A stretch of DNA of 64,000 bases from Natronorubrum aibiense (GCF_009392895.1 NZ_CP045491.1:62001-126000); one strand, 5' to 3'. Counted from the stretch's first letter, positions 1 to 9,285 are shown. The notes: a model not told the origin generated them from the letters alone. A program made the numbers and translations.

Positions 1-467
1 GCGACGAACGCATTTTCGCCGATCGTTACGCCGGGCAGCAGCGTCGCATTGGCACCGATCGAGGCACCGTCCTCGATCGTCGGTCCCTCGAGGCCGTTGT
101 CCGTCCTGACCGGATACTCGTCGTTCGTCATGACTGCTCCCGGTCCGACGAAGACGTTGCTCCCGATCGTCGTTTCAGTCGGAACGTACACATTCGTTTG
201 CAGACTGACGTCGTCGCCGATCGTCGTTTGGCCGTCGATAACCGTCTTGGTCCCGACGAGAACGTCGTCGCCGATCGTCGTGCCCTCTCTGACCAGCACG
301 CTGTGTCCAGTCGTGAACTCGTCACCGATCGTGACGTCGCCGTAGACGATCGAACCGGCTCTGATCGTTGCGTCGTCACCGACTCGTGTCGGTTCGTCGA
401 ACGATCCGTAGCCGACCGTCGCATCGTCGTCGACGACACAGTCGTCGCCGTGTACGAACCGACTCAT
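1..467 (-). CDS. Hexapeptide-repeat acyltransferase (WlbB/WbpD-like), 3' end outside window
   Basis: The reading frame starts at ATG 467 (GAGGTG sits 7 nt upstream) and is still open at the left edge, so 155 codons are visible. It is built of hexapeptide turns such as TTIGDD, TTIGSN, TIEDGA and VTIGEN, the signature of the left-handed beta-helix acyltransferase fold. The stretch FVGPGAVMTNDEYP followed by GASIGANATLLPG matches the loop and coil order of sugar N-acetyltransferases of the WlbB/WbpD type, which acetylate amino groups of nucleotide sugars for surface glycans. The acceptor cannot be read from the sequence. A TATA-like AT tract at about 525-540 lies upstream on the same strand. Fold call is firm; substrate is inference. 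Confidence 0.85.
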   Translation of the reverse strand, partial: MSRFVHGDDCVVDDDATVGYGSFDEPTRVGDDATIRAGSIVYGDVTIGDEFTTGHSVLVREGTTIGDDVLVGTKTVIDGQTTIGDDVSLQTNVYVPTETTIGSNVFVGPGAVMTNDEYPVRTDNGLEGPTIEDGASIGANATLLPGVTIGENAFV

Positions 468-886
468 CGGGTCACACCTCTATTGGTACTCGTTACGTCC
501 GTCTCAGACAGCCGAAACCGCACGTGTAATTTATACATCATTTGTACGCGATACCCGTGTGGGCAATCATCCTGACACAACTGGTAACACGGCTTTGTTA
601 TCCCTGTCCTGACGCATCTGTAGTCGGAAACTACACCGCCAGCGACCCCGGAAAACGAAAACAGCGGTGAAACGGCGTCTCACACCCGCGTTCGGATGGT
701 CCAAGCAGTTATTCGCCGAGAAATAGTCGACTAGACGTCAGTCATGAACGCCAACTGGTACAATCTCCTTTCGATCGGGTAGCCGAGCGATAGTAAAGTG
801 ATACAGTCTGGCATTCGGTGACGTGAGGTATCCGAATACACCCGATAATCGGGAACGGGAGCCGATTCGGGAACGCGAGGACGCTT
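468..886. other. Intergenic region between divergent genes
   Basis: This is the divergent spacer between the acyltransferase (minus) and the DUF7344 gene (plus). I see no supported gene. A TATA-like tract (TATAAAT on the minus strand, about 527-535) could serve the acyltransferase with a leader of roughly 35 nt. Confidence 0.5.
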
Positions 887-1423
887 ATGCCTGAACACGA
901 ACTGACACAAGCCGAACTGTTCGACGTATTCAGTAACGCTCGAAGACGACGAACGGTCCAGTATCTCAAACAGCGAGGTGGGGTAGCCGACCTGGCCCCG
1001 CTCGTCGAGCAAGTCGCTGCCTGGGAGAACGAGACCGACCCCGACGAGGTCACGCGCACACAGCGCCGGCGAGTCTATATTTCGCTGTACCAGACCCACC
1101 TCCCGATGCTCGAGGAACACGGCATCGTCGATTGGGATCCAGACGACCACGCCATCGAACTGCTTCCCGGCGACGACGTCTTCGAACCATATCTCGATCA
1201 CCGACTCGAGGACGACCGTCCGTGGCACCGACTCTACATGACGGTCACGTCACTCGGGCTCCTCGCGCTCGTGTTGTCGTGGCTCTCGGTCGGCCCGCTG
1301 ACGACGGCCGCCGCGCCGGCGATCGCGCTGGCGCTGTGTCTGCTCGTCCTGGCCGTCTCGGTCGCACAGCACGTCTCGCGACGACCCAGATTCGACTCCC
1401 CGCTGTCCTTTGCGAGCCGCTAA
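887..1423 (+). CDS. DUF7344 winged-helix protein with C-terminal membrane segments
   Basis: The protein has 178 residues. Residues 1-105 form a winged-helix-like DUF7344 domain: LFDVFSNARRRRTVQYL is the usual opening, and VYISLYQTHLPMLEEHGIVDWD is the second helix and wing. Two hydrophobic helices follow near residues 118-155 and the tail is short and basic. The family is haloarchaeal; members are thought to be membrane-tethered DNA-binding regulators, but targets are unknown. The start is supported by GAGG just upstream of ATG 887. It is the first of three DUF7344 proteins in this window (others at 5016 and 16589) and stands alone rather than in an operon. Confidence 0.85.
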   Translation: MPEHELTQAELFDVFSNARRRRTVQYLKQRGGVADLAPLVEQVAAWENETDPDEVTRTQRRRVYISLYQTHLPMLEEHGIVDWDPDDHAIELLPGDDVFEPYLDHRLEDDRPWHRLYMTVTSLGLLALVLSWLSVGPLTTAAAPAIALALCLLVLAVSVAQHVSRRPRFDSPLSFASR

Positions 1424-1874
1424 CGACCGGCTCGAGTTTTCACCGTCACCGCTCGCCGGTCGCTGCCGATCCGACGTACCATCCCTATCACGTTTCCAGA
1501 TCGGTTCGCATCCAGCAGACCGAACTGCGACACCCGCTCCGAGCGACTATCTCTCGCCGTGAGTGTCGACCTCGAGCGAACGTGAACAGAGCTGTGGGGC
1601 CTCGCGTTGGCGACGAACGACAACGACGGCGCGTCAATCCGGGTTGAAGATCGCTACAACGGGACAGAGGATCACGGAGGTCCGTCTCCGCTACTCATAC
1701 TGCCAGACAAACAGCCAGTAAACGCCCGATCGAACGCGAACGGTCGTCGCTGGAGGCGACGAGCCGTGAGACGCGATCGATTCGTGAATCGTTTTGTCCG
1801 GCAGTATCACCACCGCACAAGAACGTGTTACTCGACAGTCGGCTCGACACTCGGCCTCGTGTCGCACCGACGCG
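1424..1874. other. Intergenic region, no gene seen
   Basis: This spacer separates two convergent genes. Short open frames exist on both strands, but none has a recognisable domain or a credible start. Nothing else is evident. Confidence 0.5.
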
Positions 1875-2870
1875 TCACTCGTCGGTCGATTCCTCGGTCG
1901 TCACCCAGACGAACGTATCTTCTTCGGCATTTTCGTTCGTCGGCTCAGCTGGTGGGTCTCCCTGGTACAACAAGACACTGATGCGAACGGATTCTCCGTC
2001 CTCCAGCGTCGGCGTGACGTTCACGTCGCTGGTCTCCGTCGTGTTATCGGCGAGTGTCGTCCCAAACTCCTCGAGTTGCGTTCGCTCGACGATCTCCCCG
2101 TCCTCGATCCGTTGTTGCTGGACGACGACCGTGTACTCGGTTTCTTCGCCTTCCTGGTTGTCGACCGAGACGGTCATCGGAACCGATTCTCCCGGTTCGA
2201 TCGCCGAGTCGACCTCGCCGGCGACCAGTTCGCCGTCCTCGTTTTCACCGTACAGCGCCAGTTCAGTGAACCCGCCCGTCGACACCGGAGCGAGAAAGCC
2301 GACGAGCAATGCCCCGACCGCCAGCCCGACCGCGAGGACGAGCACGGCCGACGAGAGGGTTATGCCGGTCTCATCACCGCGGAGTCGCGTGAGCGACGCG
2401 ACAGGAGAGACGGTGAATCGCTCCGTCTCCGGGGTTCGGAGTCGACGAACGACACCCATCTGAGCCAACACGATTGTGACGAGTGCAAGCGTTGCAGCAG
2501 TCGAGACGGTGGTGAATCCCAACTGCGTAACCGGCAGTACGAGGGCGACGATCGGCACGATCGTCAGCGAGAGCGCAACTGACAGCCCGAGTCGTTCGAC
2601 GACATCGATGCCTCGAGGTCGCGTGTCGACCGAGGTCGATGTCGCATCTTGGACGTTCCGCGCTGTTGCCGGAAACAGCACCGAAACCAGCGCATAGCCG
2701 GGCAAAAAGAGAGCGAGCGGGAAGGTTACCAACAGGCGCAATCCGCTGCCCTCCTGAAACGACGTGACGATCGCATAGGCCACGGCTGCGCCGATCGACA
2801 CGGCCGCGAGGTCGGCCGGATAGTTCCGGACGGCCCCGAACCGAGTCAGTGTACTCGTTCCGTGGCTCAT
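1875..2870 (-). CDS. DUF1616 family membrane protein
   Basis: The protein has 331 residues. The N-terminal half carries four or five hydrophobic helices, with the DUF1616 opening FPLALFLPGYALVSVLFP near residues 49-66. A further helix near 200 is followed by an extracytoplasmic beta-rich part with the conventional elements EPGESVPMTVSV and DNQEGEETEYTVVV, then an acidic tail. The architecture (membrane domain plus CARDB-like outer domain) is typical of haloarchaeal DUF1616 proteins, often found near surface glycosylation or S-layer genes. The molecular function is unknown. The nearby acyltransferase and epimerase suggest a surface-biogenesis neighbourhood, but no operon links them. Confidence 0.85.
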   Translation of the reverse strand: MSHGTSTLTRFGAVRNYPADLAAVSIGAAVAYAIVTSFQEGSGLRLLVTFPLALFLPGYALVSVLFPATARNVQDATSTSVDTRPRGIDVVERLGLSVALSLTIVPIVALVLPVTQLGFTTVSTAATLALVTIVLAQMGVVRRLRTPETERFTVSPVASLTRLRGDETGITLSSAVLVLAVGLAVGALLVGFLAPVSTGGFTELALYGENEDGELVAGEVDSAIEPGESVPMTVSVDNQEGEETEYTVVVQQQRIEDGEIVERTQLEEFGTTLADNTTETSDVNVTPTLEDGESVRISVLLYQGDPPAEPTNENAEEDTFVWVTTEESTDE

Positions 2871-3104
2871 CGCTTGGATACCAGAGATTGCTGGTCAGTC
2901 GTCGATCTAACTACTAGCGACACGAAAGTCATTCTCGAATCATTGGCACAGTATACTCTCTCGTGCTTTGTTATGGCCGTATTACATCTCCTCGAGTCGA
3001 AGAACACGTGTCTGCGGTCGCGACTGCACCCAACGCGACCACATCATCGACGAACCCGTGACTGACGATGCGGCTGTCCCCGGTTCGATCGGATCAGTTC
3101 CCGC

Positions 3105-3380
3105 CTAGAAATCGACGTACTGTTCTTCCCACTCGCGCCGTTCGTCGATTCGCTCTCGACCGGCATCCGTGATCGCGTAGTAGTTCGTTCGTCTGTCGAG
3201 CTGTCCTTTCTCGACGAGCTCCTTATTCACGAGCGTATCGAGATTCGGATACAGCCGACCGTGGTTGATTTCCGAACTGTAGTACTTTTCGACCTCGTCT
3301 TTGACGGTCTGTCCTGACGGTTGATCAGCCCCTGCGATCACATACAGGAGGTCGCGTTGGAAGCCGGTCAGATCGTGCAT
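3105..3380 (-). CDS. PadR family transcriptional regulator
   Basis: The protein has 91 residues, a single winged-helix domain without the C-terminal dimerisation extension of long PadR proteins. The sequence TGFQRDLLYVIAGADQPSGQTVKDEVEKYY, SSEINHGRLYPNLDTLVNKELVEKG and the wing TNYYAITDAGRERI are the classic PadR pattern. It should be a soluble DNA-binding regulator; the ligand and target are unknown. It is transcribed alone. Haloarchaeal genomes encode many of these short PadR proteins. Confidence 0.92.
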   Translation of the reverse strand: MHDLTGFQRDLLYVIAGADQPSGQTVKDEVEKYYSSEINHGRLYPNLDTLVNKELVEKGQLDRRTNYYAITDAGRERIDERREWEEQYVDF

Positions 3381-3609
3381 TGCTCAATCACAGTGACCAT
3401 TCCAGTGAGTAGATATTTGTTATCCGTACCATACAACAGTGTTAGAACTCCTTTCAAAATATGTTCCACGAACTAAACTGATCGTTCCGGCGACCCTCTC
3501 TCGTAGTGGCACGTTAGCAGCGATGAACGTGTCCGTGTCGGTACAAGTTGTGTCGTACTGGCCATCATCGTGTACGCGGCCAGTCTCCACCGGCAATCGG
3601 ACGATGGCG

Positions 3610-3942
3610 TTACTCGTCGGTCTGGGAGACCGAGACGTCGATTCCCTCTGCGCCGATCTGGACCTGAAGCGTCTCGATCGTCGCCTCGTACGCCGTGGTA
3701 TGTGAGCCATCATCGTCGAAGCGAACACACTCCGCCAGCAGTTCGCTCTCGAGGAGATTATTGATCCGCCGATAGACCGTTGCCGACGAACTATCCGTTC
3801 GCTTCGTCAGTTCTTTTGCCGTCTTTGGTCCATCACTCGTAGCAACCAGAATCGTTCGTGCACATTCGTCTCCGAGCACGTCGAGCTGAGCGGCTGCATC
3901 AGGGGTTGATTCCGATCGCGTGTTACTTGTTTGCATGGACAT
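3610..3942 (-). CDS. Winged-helix (ArsR/MarR-like) transcriptional regulator
   Basis: The protein has 110 residues. Residues 20-75 form a helix-turn-helix: LDVLGDECARTILVATS, then TAKELTKRTDSSSATVYRRINNLLESELL. The tail is a short acidic domain. ATG codons at 3942 and 3936 are both possible starts. The same family member occurs at 39643, where it is paired with a DUF7521 membrane protein; no such partner is present here. The target is unknown. Confidence 0.85.
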   Translation of the reverse strand: MSMQTSNTRSESTPDAAAQLDVLGDECARTILVATSDGPKTAKELTKRTDSSSATVYRRINNLLESELLAECVRFDDDGSHTTAYEATIETLQVQIGAEGIDVSVSQTDE

Positions 3943-4486
3943 TGTCGTAGTTTCCTGTTTGTGACCGCGTGGTGGTAGTCGCTCTCCGACGAGAGGGGCC
4001 GGGATAGATCAACTCGAAAGACGGTCCATCCCGATTTTGGGCACCACCAGTACGTTCCAGCACAACGATCGGTAAGCGATAGTGGTATTTTATAACGATG
4101 TACCTTATCCAGAGAAATAAGATCGTTCTTCTGCGAAACTACAGATTTCTATCTGGAAATGCCTGCTTTCGTGCCGTTGCATAGGAGGCAATATTGAATT
4201 TGAGCCCCAAATACAAGCCAATACAGCTAAATTCGACGCAGTAGCGATGGTGTTGAAACAGCGTTCACTGTCGCTACAGCGCCACTGTCGCACCTGCTGG
4301 ACGGAAACTACGTATTTCGCGGTTCCCATACCACGCTGCTGAGTAAACAGTCTACGTCCTTTATTCTCGTTTGCCCCCCTCGGTAGGACGATGCTCGGAT
4401 GGGTGTGGCAGCGTCGACGGTGATCGATCGCGATCGCCGCTGAGAGGCGCTCGCCACACCGTGTCCGCGTACCACCCCCACCAACC
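3943..4486. other. Intergenic region with an AT-richer, unexplained segment
   Basis: The segment from about 4080 to 4330 is clearly lower in GC than its surroundings. The frames across it are rich in Cys and rare codons, unlike haloarchaeal coding DNA. One plus-strand stretch (about 4255-4325) can be read as a zinc-ribbon-like CRTCW motif, which might be debris of an insertion sequence, but this is too weak to call. A TATAAAAT element lies on the minus strand at about 4087-4096. Confidence 0.4.
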
Positions 4487-4678
4487 ATGAAATCCACACA
4501 ACACGATTGGAAGCCCATGGAATCGTCGACGGCAGGCGCACGCTGTCAAAACTGCGGCACGCACGTCACCCAGCAGTTCGCCCGTGTGTTCGGCGACAAC
4601 GGCGATATCGTTCATGGATGTCCAGCCTGTACGACCTATCGCGAAATGCAGTCCGGCGGTCACCTGCCGGGCAAGTGA
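4487..4678 (+). CDS. Small DUF7563-type zinc-finger protein
   Basis: The protein has 63 residues with CQNCGTHV near residue 20 and CPAC near residue 47, giving one CxxC...CxxC zinc site. The core HVTQQFARVFGDNGDIVHGCPAC matches the small haloarchaeal DUF7563 family. An internal ATG at residue 11 would also give a family-like length, so the start is uncertain. The function is unknown; such proteins are usually monocistronic and abundant in these genomes. Confidence 0.75.
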   Translation: MKSTQHDWKPMESSTAGARCQNCGTHVTQQFARVFGDNGDIVHGCPACTTYREMQSGGHLPGK

Positions 4679-5015
4679 GCGCGAACGTCCTGACAGTCAC
4701 TGACGATTGTCGTTGCGATTGTTTTTCACGGCCATCCGACGCCGAGTAGCCTACCCACAGCGGACTCGAGAAGACTTGCATCACACACTGCGAGCAGTCG
4801 ACCGCTTCGAAGGCACCTCGCGGCAGTCGAATAATCGGCAGCCGGTTCTGCCAGTTGTATCCCTCACCTACCCCGTACAGCTCACGTCGATTTGTTCAGC
4901 GGCGGGCTAATGGCTAGGGGTTAGCCTGCAAAAGTTAAAGTTAGTGGTGTGCGAAACCCGATTGTACATGGTAGCTGGTGGACTATCCCTCAATGACTTT
5001 CGCTCTTCTTGATCG
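4679..5015. other. Intergenic region, promoter side of the 5016 gene
   Basis: No gene is seen. The AT-rich tract AAAAGTTAAAGTTAG near 4929-4943 is the most promoter-like element upstream of the DUF7344 gene at 5016. Confidence 0.4.
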
Positions 5016-5519
5016 ATGTCTGTTCAAACTAATCGTACCGAGTCACTCGCTGAAAGTGAGGTGTTTCACATCCTCGGTAACGACAGACGTCGGTCGATCG
5101 TCCAGTTACTCGCAGACGAAGCCGGACAGGTCGACGTCTCAGATGTCGCCTCCGAAATCGCCGCCAGCGAAGCCGACACTACCCCCGTTCCGAACAATCT
5201 CTACAAAAGTGTCTACGTCTCCTTACAGCAGACACATCTCCCCCAACTCCAAGAAGACGCCGTGATCGAGTACGACTCCGATGCAAAGACGATTCAACCG
5301 GGACCCCACTTTGCCGACGTCTTGCAGTATATCGACGGCCACCAGGAACGGCAATCGTCGATTCTCAAACTACACTTAGCCCTCTGTGTGCTCGGGCTCG
5401 CAGTGATTGCCCTCGCTGGATTAGGCATCCCCCTGCTGTCGGCCATCGATCCCGTCCTCTCGAGTGTACTCGTGTTACTCGTCGTTGCCGCGAGCAGTCT
5501 CTATCAGCTACTGGGCTGA
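5016..5519 (+). CDS. DUF7344 winged-helix protein with C-terminal membrane segments
   Basis: The protein has 167 residues. SEVFHILGNDRRRSIVQLLAD opens the DUF7344 winged helix, and SVYVSLQQTHLPQLQEDAVIEYD completes it by residue 90. Two hydrophobic helices near 117-165 end the protein with almost no tail. Layout and spacing are the same as in the 887 gene, with which it is clearly paralogous although divergent. It is probably a membrane-anchored DNA-binding regulator; the target is not known. Confidence 0.83.
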   Translation: MSVQTNRTESLAESEVFHILGNDRRRSIVQLLADEAGQVDVSDVASEIAASEADTTPVPNNLYKSVYVSLQQTHLPQLQEDAVIEYDSDAKTIQPGPHFADVLQYIDGHQERQSSILKLHLALCVLGLAVIALAGLGIPLLSAIDPVLSSVLVLLVVAASSLYQLLG

Positions 5520-5698
5520 CCACCGCTTGCGACAGGCTGCCGTGAGCTCGCAATCGAGGACGATCCGTCCTGTGATCCCACGGCAGTGGCGCACGGGAAC
5601 CGTCTGAGCAACAGTCGTCTCAGTCGTGAAACACGCTCTCGAGTCGCTCGAGTCGCGAAAAAAGCCGCCTGTCCGTTGGACTGGTCCGAAAGGACCGA

Positions 5699-7630
5699 TT
5701 AGCGTGCGCCAGCAGCGCCGATTACCGGCTCGGCATCCGTGGCGTTTTCGGTGTCTTCGGATTCGGTAGTCGCTTCGGTGTCGTCAGTGTCGTCAGTGTC
5801 TTCGGATTCCGCGTCAACCGGTTGCTCTGCGGTATCGTCGGACTCCGTGTCAGCCGACTCCATGAAGTCTTGAAGGACTTCGTCGATGTTTTCGATGAAC
5901 ACGTACACGGTGACTTCTTCGATGACGATTTCGCCGTCTTCGGCGATCGCGTCCGTCATTTCACCGTTCACAGCCATCGAATCGTCACCGGTCGATTCGT
6001 CTTCGCTGGCGTCGTCCACAGTGGAGTCGTTCTCACTGGTGTCATCCACAGTGGAGTCGTTCTCACTGGTGTCATCCACAGTGGAGTCGTTCTCGCTGGC
6101 GTCATCCACAGTGGAGTCGTCCATAGTGGAGTCGTCGTCGAGGCCGTCAGTTTCGTCACCGTGGTCGCCTTCCATTCCCACGTCCTGTGGGTCATCGACC
6201 GGGATGATCGTTAGCTCGTTGATGACGATATTGAGTTCGACGTTCTCGAGAGTGACGGTCTCTTCATGCATGGCATCGTCGTCGGCCATGTCATCACTCT
6301 CGTCGACACCAGTCTCGCTATCGGTGTCGTTTTCAGTCACGTCATCGCTCTCGTCGACACCAGTCTCGCTATCGGTGTCGTTTTCAGTCACGTCATCGCT
6401 CTCGTCGACACCAGTCTCGCTATCGGTGTCGTTTTCAGTCACGTCATCGCTCTCGTCGACACCAGTCTCGCTATCGGTGTCGTTTTCAGTCACGTCATCG
6501 CTCTCGTCGACACTGGACTCGTTGTCAGTGTCGTCAGCCATGTCATCACTCTCGTCTAAGCCGGAGTCGCTATCAGCGGCATCATCGGTGGTACCGACAT
6601 CGGACTCGCCGTTATCGACCGACATATCGTCCGGGAGATCACCGACGTAGACGTAGACAGTCATCTGTTCGATGACGACATCGATCACGTCATCTGCAGC
6701 TTCAGGCCCTTCGTCAACCGGTTCCTCGGTTGGTTCTTCATCAACTGGCGCTTCGGCAGATTCGTCATCGACCGGTTCGTCAGCCGCTTCTTCGTCAACC
6801 GACTCGTTATCCACCGATTCGTCGGCCGCTTCTTCGTCAACCGACTCGTTATCCACCGGTTCGTCGGCCGCTTCTTCGTCAACCGACTCGTTATCCACCG
6901 GTTCGTCAGCCGCTTCTTCGTCAACCGACTCGTTACCGACCGGTTCTTGAGCAGGTTCCGCTTGTCCGTTCGCAGCGGACTCCGAAGCGTCGCCGACAGT
7001 GACGACCGCTTCGTCAGTCACCGGTTCGCCGTCAGCCGTCAGGTACGGGCCGTCTTCTGCGCCCTCCGTCTCGACGAAGTCGTACTTCTCGTTGTGGTTC
7101 GTATCGCGATGTGGCATCGCGATCAGCGTCTCGTCTTCCTCGAGCGGCTCATCGAGCGTCACTTCGACGTTCTCGTGAGTGCCTGGCTCGAGATATTCGG
7201 AGGTGCCGATAACACTCCCGACCGCATCGTCAACGAGCAGGTTACTATCGTGGATCGTGACGAATCCGCCGCTTGCCATCGTGACCTCGTCGACGACGAC
7301 GGCCTCGCCGTCAGTCGTCTGATCGGAGAACGTCACGTAGGCGTCCTGTTCTGCGTCCTCGTCGTCGACAGGAGCGGTTTCGTTCGGTTGCTCTTCATCA
7401 TCGGGAGCTGTATCGTTCGCTTGCTCCCCGTCGTCAACCGCCCCGTCCTCGTCCGGTTGGTCGTCCGGAGCGGTGTCCGCCTCATCGTTCGGTTCGTCGT
7501 ACTCGCCCTCGCTGTCAGCTGTGTCCTCGTCGACGGTCGCAGCCGGTGTCGCACCGGCGACCATCGCCCCGCTCGAGCACACGAGCATCAGCGCGGTAAG
7601 TACCACGAGTAGCTGATTGCGTGCAGTCAT
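5699..7630 (-). CDS. Secreted acidic repeat protein with DUF7282 domain
   Basis: The start is taken at ATG 7630, which puts a typical Sec signal (MTARNQLLVVLTALML...GATPAA) at the N-terminus; a start further upstream would add a non-signal extension. The protein has 643 residues. After an Asp/Glu-rich linker comes one DUF7282 domain (about residues 95-215: YVTFSDQTT, VTIHDSNLL, IAMPHRDTNHNEKYDF). The rest is very acidic and low-complexity, interrupted by three short beta-like segments (VIEQMTVYVYVGDLP, LNIVINELTIIPV, VIEEVTVYVFIENI). It contains three different tandem repeat families. No C-terminal sorting motif is seen. It is probably exported; its role is unknown. Confidence 0.82.
   Translation of the reverse strand: MTARNQLLVVLTALMLVCSSGAMVAGATPAATVDEDTADSEGEYDEPNDEADTAPDDQPDEDGAVDDGEQANDTAPDDEEQPNETAPVDDEDAEQDAYVTFSDQTTDGEAVVVDEVTMASGGFVTIHDSNLLVDDAVGSVIGTSEYLEPGTHENVEVTLDEPLEEDETLIAMPHRDTNHNEKYDFVETEGAEDGPYLTADGEPVTDEAVVTVGDASESAANGQAEPAQEPVGNESVDEEAADEPVDNESVDEEAADEPVDNESVDEEAADESVDNESVDEEAADEPVDDESAEAPVDEEPTEEPVDEGPEAADDVIDVVIEQMTVYVYVGDLPDDMSVDNGESDVGTTDDAADSDSGLDESDDMADDTDNESSVDESDDVTENDTDSETGVDESDDVTENDTDSETGVDESDDVTENDTDSETGVDESDDVTENDTDSETGVDESDDMADDDAMHEETVTLENVELNIVINELTIIPVDDPQDVGMEGDHGDETDGLDDDSTMDDSTVDDASENDSTVDDTSENDSTVDDTSENDSTVDDASEDESTGDDSMAVNGEMTDAIAEDGEIVIEEVTVYVFIENIDEVLQDFMESADTESDDTAEQPVDAESEDTDDTDDTEATTESEDTENATDAEPVIGAAGAR
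6011..6125. repeat. 30-bp tandem repeat inside the acidic protein gene
   Basis: About 3.5 copies of a 30-nt unit (6021-6050, 6051-6080 identical; 6081-6110 variant) encode the decapeptide ENDSTVDDTS and close variants. Identity at the DNA level indicates recent expansion. Confidence 0.9.
6299..6502. repeat. 51-bp tandem repeat, four identical copies
   Basis: Units at 6299-6349, 6350-6400, 6401-6451 and 6452-6502 are identical at the DNA level. On the coding (minus) strand each encodes 17 residues of the form DESDDVTENDTDSETGV. Diverged partial units follow on both sides. Confidence 0.95.
6778..6930. repeat. 42-bp tandem repeat inside the acidic protein gene
   Basis: Roughly 3.6 copies of a 42-nt unit encode the 14-residue repeat DNESVDEEAADEPV. 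Copies differ by single bases only (for example ATT versus GGT in one codon pair). Confidence 0.92.
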
Positions 7631-7789
7631 GTCTATGCCGTGAAGGCACTGGCTAATCGTGAGTTCACCGCATAAACTGACACAATGCTTTCGTCTCGTA
7701 ACCAAATACTACGGTCTCGAGTCCTGTCTCAGTCGTTCATTCCCCGACAGGAAAGCAACAGTTGTTGACAGATGGCGGTTGCTGTCTCG

Positions 7790-8293
7790 TTACTCACTCT
7801 TCGGTTGTTCGGGCGTCTGGGAGGCCGTTGGTTCATGCCCCGGCAAACAAACGAGATTCTCGCGCCCGAGACGAAGCTTCGTGATTCGACCGTCATCCTC
7901 GAGTTCAGCGAGCAGTCGGCTGACTTTAGCTTTCGACCAATCAACCGAGTCGACGATCTTCGACTGTTTCATTCGACCGCCGTTTTCACGAACGAGCTGT
8001 TGGATCTTCTCCCGATCGGTCAGGAACTCCTCCGTGTGCGGCGTCGGTTGAGCAACGAATGCGTTGTGGTCGGCAAACCGGTTCCGTGCGGTCAACACAC
8101 CTCCAAGAAGAATGAGTACCAGAATACCAACGAGAGCTGCGAGGTGTGGACTCCATTCGAGTTGAATTGGATACATGTGGCTGCCAAAACTGACGACTGC
8201 CTCGAGGCTGTTCCCCGTACGGATACCACCACTCCCGCTCGCGATGTCGGTGACAGTGGCTGCCATGTCGGAAACTCGTGCGTGACTACTCAT
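7790..8293 (-). CDS. Membrane-anchored winged-helix regulator
   Basis: The protein has 167 residues: a short N-terminal part, one transmembrane helix near 52-71 (AALVGILVLILLGGVL), then a winged helix at about 88-155 (EKIQQLVRENGGRMKQSKIVDSVDWSKAKVSRLLAELEDDGRI). The helix order fits the MarR-like, DUF7343-type domain common in haloarchaeal membrane regulators. It lies 159 nt upstream of the acidic DUF7282 protein gene on the same strand, so regulation of that gene is a reasonable guess. No ligand domain is visible. An AT-rich tract at about 8355-8405 may hold its promoter. Confidence 0.8.
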   Translation of the reverse strand: MSSHARVSDMAATVTDIASGSGGIRTGNSLEAVVSFGSHMYPIQLEWSPHLAALVGILVLILLGGVLTARNRFADHNAFVAQPTPHTEEFLTDREKIQQLVRENGGRMKQSKIVDSVDWSKAKVSRLLAELEDDGRITKLRLGRENLVCLPGHEPTASQTPEQPKSE

Positions 8294-8742
8294 GGAGATG
8301 TGCTAGGTCGGTTGTACTCACACTGCTCTGTACGGTCAACATCACACATGAAAGTGTTTTTTATCGATCATTTATTGGTGAGTATCTATAATTCGACATA
8401 ATTGATGTGTCACTCAGTTTGATCCCCGTTTTGAATCGACCGCACCGGTTCGCTCACTGACCGTCATCATCGTGGCTGTGGTGGTTGCGCGAACGCTTCG
8501 GCACCAATGACGGGTCAGTGTGACTTCGAAACGACGTATGCTGGGTATATGAATAAACGCAGTCGGACGTTCGACACGACTAGCGCGGATTCTCTTCGAT
8601 TCAGTCGGTAAGAGCGTATTTCAGTGAGTATTCTAGAGCAGTGACTACTCGGTGGGCGAGGAGGTCCACACAGTAACGAAGAAGATGAACGTTCGATTCG
8701 GCCGAGATTCAGTTCCGCTGGCCGAACTCAGCTCAGCTGGGT
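8294..8742. other. Intergenic region, no gene seen
   Basis: Apart from the AT-rich tract at about 8355-8405 near the start of the HTH gene, nothing is recognised. A short plus-strand open frame at 8652-8840 has no domain and overlaps the next gene. Confidence 0.45.
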
Positions 8743-9096
8743 TTACACGCCCGGCACGCCGACGGCGTCAAATCCAGTTGCGCCGAGAAGTGCGAGGACG
8801 TAGAGAACGACGAGCACCGAGAGCCACGCCACGATCGTGATTGCAGCGGCATCGACCCAGCCGCCGGGATATCGAGCGTGGATTACGGCGAGGTAGGCAA
8901 CGAAGACGAGCAGCGGACCGAGCAGCGGGATCCAGCCGAGAAAGAACCCGACGATACTCCAAACGATCGCACCGAGAAGGGCCGTGACGATGGCGTACGT
9001 GTAGTTTTCAGCGTCGACGATGACCTTGGCTCCGGCATAAATTCCGACGGCACCGATCAGCAAGCTCACGGCGAAGACGACGAGGTTATCGATCAT
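8743..9096 (-). CDS. Small four-helix membrane protein
   Basis: The protein has 117 residues and consists almost entirely of hydrophobic helices near 4-25, 32-52, 55-72 and 84-108. Pro/Gly-rich turns (GWIPLLGPLL, HARYPGGWVD) separate them. It resembles the generic small haloarchaeal membrane proteins with no assigned function. It is transcribed alone. I can support the coding call from codon bias and the clean membrane topology, but not a role. Confidence 0.75.
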   Translation of the reverse strand: MIDNLVVFAVSLLIGAVGIYAGAKVIVDAENYTYAIVTALLGAIVWSIVGFFLGWIPLLGPLLVFVAYLAVIHARYPGGWVDAAAITIVAWLSVLVVLYVLALLGATGFDAVGVPGV

Positions 9097-9285
9097 ATGT
9101 CACGTTGAGGCTGTGCCTACCGTTAGTTATCTTTCACCTACACTCACGGAAACGGTGTACTGCAAGCCTGTAACGTAAGTTTTCATGAATGTATCCGAGT
9201 ACGACACAGACACAATTCCGTCGGCCCCCAGAGAACTCTGCTCGGCAGTAACCGACGAAATACCTCCAAAGCGGATACGACCATG

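Noticed and set aside
4105-4518. 137-residue minus-strand open frame
   Set aside because: Cys-rich with poor codon use and no domain; its 5' part is antisense to the DUF7563-type gene.
6299-6502. Repeat array considered as CRISPR
   Set aside because: Units are directly adjacent without spacers and lie in frame in a coding sequence.
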